From: Elusimicrobiota bacterium
GTDB taxonomy: Bacteria > CG03 > SLGR01
Assembly: GCA_012511615.1 (NCBI GenBank)
Contig: JAAZFS010000107.1
Coordinates: 1-6,085, forward strand
Direction: 5' to 3'
Length of the DNA: 6,085 nucleotides
In this document: positions 5,235-6,085 of the stretch, piece by piece
Layout: every line of letters starts with the position of its first letter
How positions within the stretch are numbered: the first letter of the stretch is position 1
The notes under the pieces: generated by a model
Seen by the model: the letters and a program-made list of their open reading frames with translations, nothing else
Database searches by the model: none
Told to the model about the DNA's origin: nothing
Translations under genes and position numbers: made by a program

Positions 5235-5279
5235 CAAAGGCTATTAAACACACAAGACATACATTAAAGGAGAAAAATA

Positions 5280-5960
5280 ATGAATGCAGATGAACGAACA
5301 AAAGAACTATTGAGGGAACTGGCCGATAAGTACAAACTTGACATTTTAGAAGCCATCCTCACCGATGAAAACTCAAAACTAATAGAGAAAGATATATTTA
5401 TATCTCTTAAAGGTATCTTAGAAGCAGTGGATGCTCCAGGAGATACTCTGGAAGAGCTGAAAAATGCTAAGAACCTTTATGGAGCCCCAGTATTTGCCGT
5501 AAATCCCCAGGAAGGTAGTTTTCTTATAAAGAATAAGCCTGATATAGAAAAAGCTATCGCTGATATGGAAAAATATTCTTTTTGTTTTAAGCTCAGTCCC
5601 TATCACATCATTAACACTTTTTTGGCAATTCTTGAGGCACAGATTACAGGCTTTGAACTAGATGAGCTTATTAAAAAAGGTGAAGAACATATAGAGGCTT
5701 CTATTGAAGATTCTTTGAAGAATAATCCAAATTGGAATGAGGAAAATCTGATTGGTCCCAACCCATTACTTATTATGCCAGTGGGTGCCGCTGGATGTGG
5801 TAAATCAACTTTTTACCTTGAACTCTCAGATGTAGTAAATATATCATGCGACAATATCCGTTATTTGCTTTTTAAGGAATTTGGCCCATGTTTTACATCT
5901 TGGGAGAGTTGCTTGTCCTGGTGGGTTGTGAATTACCTGACAGATTCTTATTTAGGATAA
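5280..5960 (+). CDS. P-loop NTPase/kinase-like protein, N-terminal part ended by an in-frame TAA
   Basis: The 226-residue frame begins with a helical, acidic region of about 160 residues (MNADERTKELLRELADKYKL and on) that I do not recognise; it contains no membrane segment. Then LLIMPVGAAGCGKST (163-177) gives strand plus Walker A (GxxGxGKST, Lys175), followed by ISCDNIR (188-194), the S-x-D-x-x-R element of the polynucleotide-kinase/zeta-toxin-like AAA_33 group, where the Asp and Arg contact the phosphate acceptor. The domain is cut at TAA (5958-5960) before its second half. Start: AGGAG (5268-5272) is 7 bases before ATG 5280. The expected activity is ATP-dependent phosphorylation of a nucleic acid or small molecule; the substrate is unknown. 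The left-hand domain may be what defines its target. Confidence 0.8.
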   Translation: MNADERTKELLRELADKYKLDILEAILTDENSKLIEKDIFISLKGILEAVDAPGDTLEELKNAKNLYGAPVFAVNPQEGSFLIKNKPDIEKAIADMEKYSFCFKLSPYHIINTFLAILEAQITGFELDELIKKGEEHIEASIEDSLKNNPNWNEENLIGPNPLLIMPVGAAGCGKSTFYLELSDVVNISCDNIRYLLFKEFGPCFTSWESCLSWWVVNYLTDSYLG

Positions 5961-6085
5961 GGCTACAGTACCTTTTACAATGGAGTGAATACTGATTTGG
6001 AATATCGTTCTCCTATTACCATGGAGGATCCGGATCCTCTTTTTGCGGGAATTCCCTATGATGTAAGGATCGCTTATTTTGAGCC
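5280..6085 (+). pseudogene. P-loop kinase gene as a whole, interrupted by in-frame TAA at 5958-5960 and leaving the window
   Basis: Beyond the TAA the same frame stays open to the window end (41 codons) and reads GYSTFYNGVNTDLEYRSP, then DPLFAGIPYDVRIAYFE. In kinases of this group the corresponding stretch is an 'L..GYSVVVDATNL...R' element followed by a strand of the type 'V.AVYF', so the stop replaces one variable residue just before the conserved GYS. Homology-like sequence on both sides with no shift of frame argues for a nonsense change or a base error, not a natural end. No ribosome site or start codon directly follows the TAA; the first ATG (6020-6022) is inside the conserved region. 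Confidence 0.6.

Noticed and set aside
2679..5960. Reassignment of TAA to an amino acid in this organism
   Set aside because: The methyltransferase gene ends at TAA exactly where its family ends, so TAA functions as a stop; two interruptions alone do not justify a new code.

Overview
The window is an AT-rich bacterial chromosome segment with strong AGGAGG-type ribosome sites and sigma-70-like promoters (TTGACA or TTGTCA at -35). The gene set is a family-4 glycosyltransferase, a Prx6-type peroxiredoxin, a YgiQ radical-SAM protein, a SpoU/TrmH rRNA/tRNA methyltransferase, a lysine/alanine-rich histone-H1-like protein with a DUF2934-like tail, and a P-loop kinase-like protein. This points to an anaerobic or microaerophilic, non-enteric bacterium. 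A spirochaete or another deep Gram-negative lineage is possible, but the sequence alone does not fix the phylum. No mobile element, CRISPR array, tRNA or rRNA was recognised.

Layout. Positions 1-708 (minus) hold the N-terminal 236 codons of a glycosyltransferase that runs off the left edge, with its own promoter. Positions 935-1808 (minus) form a complete single-gene unit for the peroxiredoxin: promoter, dyad operator resembling a Fur/PerR box, strong ribosome site, gene and intrinsic terminator. Divergently, 1878-3743 (plus) carries ygiQ, cut by an in-frame TAA at 2679-2681 and short at its C-terminus. It meets the minus-strand SpoU methyltransferase (3738-4529) tail to tail with a 6-base overlap. 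The methyltransferase promoter lies so close to the ATG that its mRNA is probably leaderless. The histone-like gene (4662-5039) diverges from it behind a strong promoter. The 240-base gap after it holds a region that can fold into nested stems with a possible pseudoknot (5072-5156), then a promoter overlapping an inverted repeat. Last comes a P-loop protein (5280 to beyond 6085) that also carries an in-frame TAA (5958-5960) inside a conserved domain.

The genes do not form one pathway; each appears to be transcribed from its own promoter. The main points for a second look are the two in-frame TAA codons in otherwise well-preserved genes, the unexplained structured region at 5072-5156, the likely leaderless methyltransferase mRNA, the Fur-like operator at the peroxiredoxin promoter, and the 10-residue lysine repeat fused to a DUF2934-like module. 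No complete new multi-gene system is evident.
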